Source of the DNA: Spirochaetales bacterium
GTDB taxonomy: Bacteria > Spirochaetota > Spirochaetia > UBA9216
DNA: 64,000 nt
Direction: 5' to 3'
Assembly: GCA_016839055.1 (NCBI GenBank)
Contig: JAEKNX010000001.1
Location: 1-64,000 of the forward strand
The position numbers and the translations under genes were made by a program. This document shows positions 62,967 to 64,000 of the stretch, in pieces; the first letter of the stretch is position 1; every line of letters starts with the position of its first letter. The notes beneath the pieces were generated by a model. That model worked only from the letters and a program-made list of their open reading frames with translations. It did no database searches and had not been told where the DNA came from.

Positions 62967-64000
62967 ATGGCAGAAGAGAAATTATATAATACGTTCGAAC
63001 AGGACACCAGAAGTTTTATTCATCAGATAAATGAGCAGCTGATCAGACTTGAGAACAGCGGCTACAATAACGATGTAATAAACCAGATGTTCAGGTGCAT
63101 CCATTCAATAAAATCTGAAGCGGCATATCTGAAACTTGACGAGATTGCCGGTTCCGCCCACGCGATGGAATCAGCTCTCCAGCCGCTCCGGAATCCGGAC
63201 GGCAAGGCCGCACTCGAGCCTGGACTACTGGCTTTATGTTTTTCGACAATCGATAAAATATCAGAGCAGATGGAGAATATCCGGCTTCCGCAGATGGAGC
63301 CAGCTGAGTCTGAATTCGCTCCTGTTCCAGAGGATGGACTTTCCGCCACCTTAGAAGAAGGCTTCCAGGCAGTCCACAGCGGGTTCTACAATGACTTTGA
63401 ACTGCTTCTTGTGAAAGAGGCCCGGAGTCGGGGGGAACGGCTCTACAGGCTTTCATTTGCGATCTCGCAAGAGGAAAGCATGAAATATCCCCGGGCCTAT
63501 CTTGCCTTAAGCAATCTGGAAATGAATCATAATGTTATCAATGTTTATCCGGAACTCGATGAGATAAGCAGCGGCAAAACGGACAGGACATCTGTGGTTT
63601 TAAGCTCGGCCGCGGGAGAAAAGCTGATTGCAGATGAGGTCAATATTGATCATATTGAAAATATTAAAATATCAGAATTATCATATGACGAAGAGCTCCG
63701 AAATCAGCCGATGGAAAATGAGGGGAGGCGTGAGCATTCTGTTAAAACCCATCAGAGAATAATAAATGTGGAAGCCTCAGAAATTGATGCGATAAGTGAG
63801 TATGTTACCGAAATAAAGAATCGGCTGGCTAATTTATCTTCAGTTGTGAATGACGACGCGGCCAAAGGCAGGCTTGAACTCGATCTGCAGGGACTCGAAA
63901 CCATATCTTCTGGTATTGAGAAAATGATGATCAATCTGCGGACCGTAGATTTTAATAAACATTTTGAGGGATACAGGCGTACGGCAAGGGATCTCGCGGC
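62967..64000 (+). CDS. cheA: CheA histidine kinase (partial, runs off the window)
   Basis: The first 344 codons of an open frame from ATG 62967 that continues past the window end. The N-terminal HPt domain carries the phosphorylated histidine as H46 in FRCIHSIKSEAAYLKLDEIA. Near the end, VDASEID-like INVEASEIDAISEYVTEIKN and MINLRTVDFNKHFEGYRRTA with RDLA match the dimerisation and start of the kinase region of CheA. The segment between (about 110-255) is poorly conserved. The HPt glycine after K is Ser here. cheW lies at 7086. Confidence 0.88.
   Translation, partial: MAEEKLYNTFEQDTRSFIHQINEQLIRLENSGYNNDVINQMFRCIHSIKSEAAYLKLDEIAGSAHAMESALQPLRNPDGKAALEPGLLALCFSTIDKISEQMENIRLPQMEPAESEFAPVPEDGLSATLEEGFQAVHSGFYNDFELLLVKEARSRGERLYRLSFAISQEESMKYPRAYLALSNLEMNHNVINVYPELDEISSGKTDRTSVVLSSAAGEKLIADEVNIDHIENIKISELSYDEELRNQPMENEGRREHSVKTHQRIINVEASEIDAISEYVTEIKNRLANLSSVVNDDAAKGRLELDLQGLETISSGIEKMMINLRTVDFNKHFEGYRRTARDLA

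Overview
The window is a chromosomal segment of a spirochaete, probably a Treponema- or Spirochaeta-like member of the Spirochaetales. Evidence: one long periplasmic-flagella gene cluster (flgB to fleN, a sigma-28-type factor, then cheA) that includes the spirochaete-specific flbB and flbD; a hook protein carrying the lysinoalanine-crosslink residues known from Treponema; and the gene order mraZ-rsmH-ftsL-murF-mraY-ftsW-ftsQ-ftsA-ftsZ, xerD, dprA, topA, xerC, hslVU running into the flagellar genes. No rRNA or tRNA gene was recognised.

Region 1 (1-7000) is accessory DNA. It opens with about 1.5 kb of non-coding sequence made of repeat units, two of them perfect 307-bp tandem copies. Each unit carries a pair of short triloop hairpins about 4 nt apart. 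The stems differ between units while the flanks stay similar. Then come an IS21-family element (istB intact, istA interrupted by one in-frame amber codon), a HigB/HigA-like toxin-antitoxin pair with a palindromic operator, an IS91-like HUH transposase and the stump of a tyrosine recombinase. The transposase appears to carry a 54-bp in-frame insert made of the same kind of double hairpin, directly in front of its HUH motif. Related hairpin pairs sit right at the stop codons of fliH and fliK.

Region 2 (7000-18300) is housekeeping and hypothetical: cheW, a DegT-fold protein that seems to lack the PLP lysine, nadK, recN, a predicted helical protein, cdd (opposite strand), a membrane-anchored propeller-like protein, a degenerate M23-like exported protein, a methyltransferase, a DUF4912 protein next to a GH57 enzyme, and two small genes on the minus strand.

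Region 3 (18400-34910) is the division and wall cluster under an MraZ-box promoter, without murD or murG, followed by xerD, a TPR lipoprotein gene, dprA, topA, xerC, hslV and hslU. Many of these genes overlap by 4-29 bp, which suggests translational coupling.

Region 4 (35026-64000) is the motility cluster, all on the plus strand: rod and basal body (flgB, flgC, fliE, fliF), switch and export ATPase (fliG, fliH, fliI, fliJ), flbB, hook (fliK, flgD, flgE), flbD, motor (motA, motB, fliL), switch (fliM, fliY), export gate (fliO, fliP, fliQ, fliR, flhB, flhA), flagellar placement (flhF, fleN), an acidic membrane protein, the sigma factor, a FapA-like protein, two small proteins and the first part of cheA, which runs off the end of the window.
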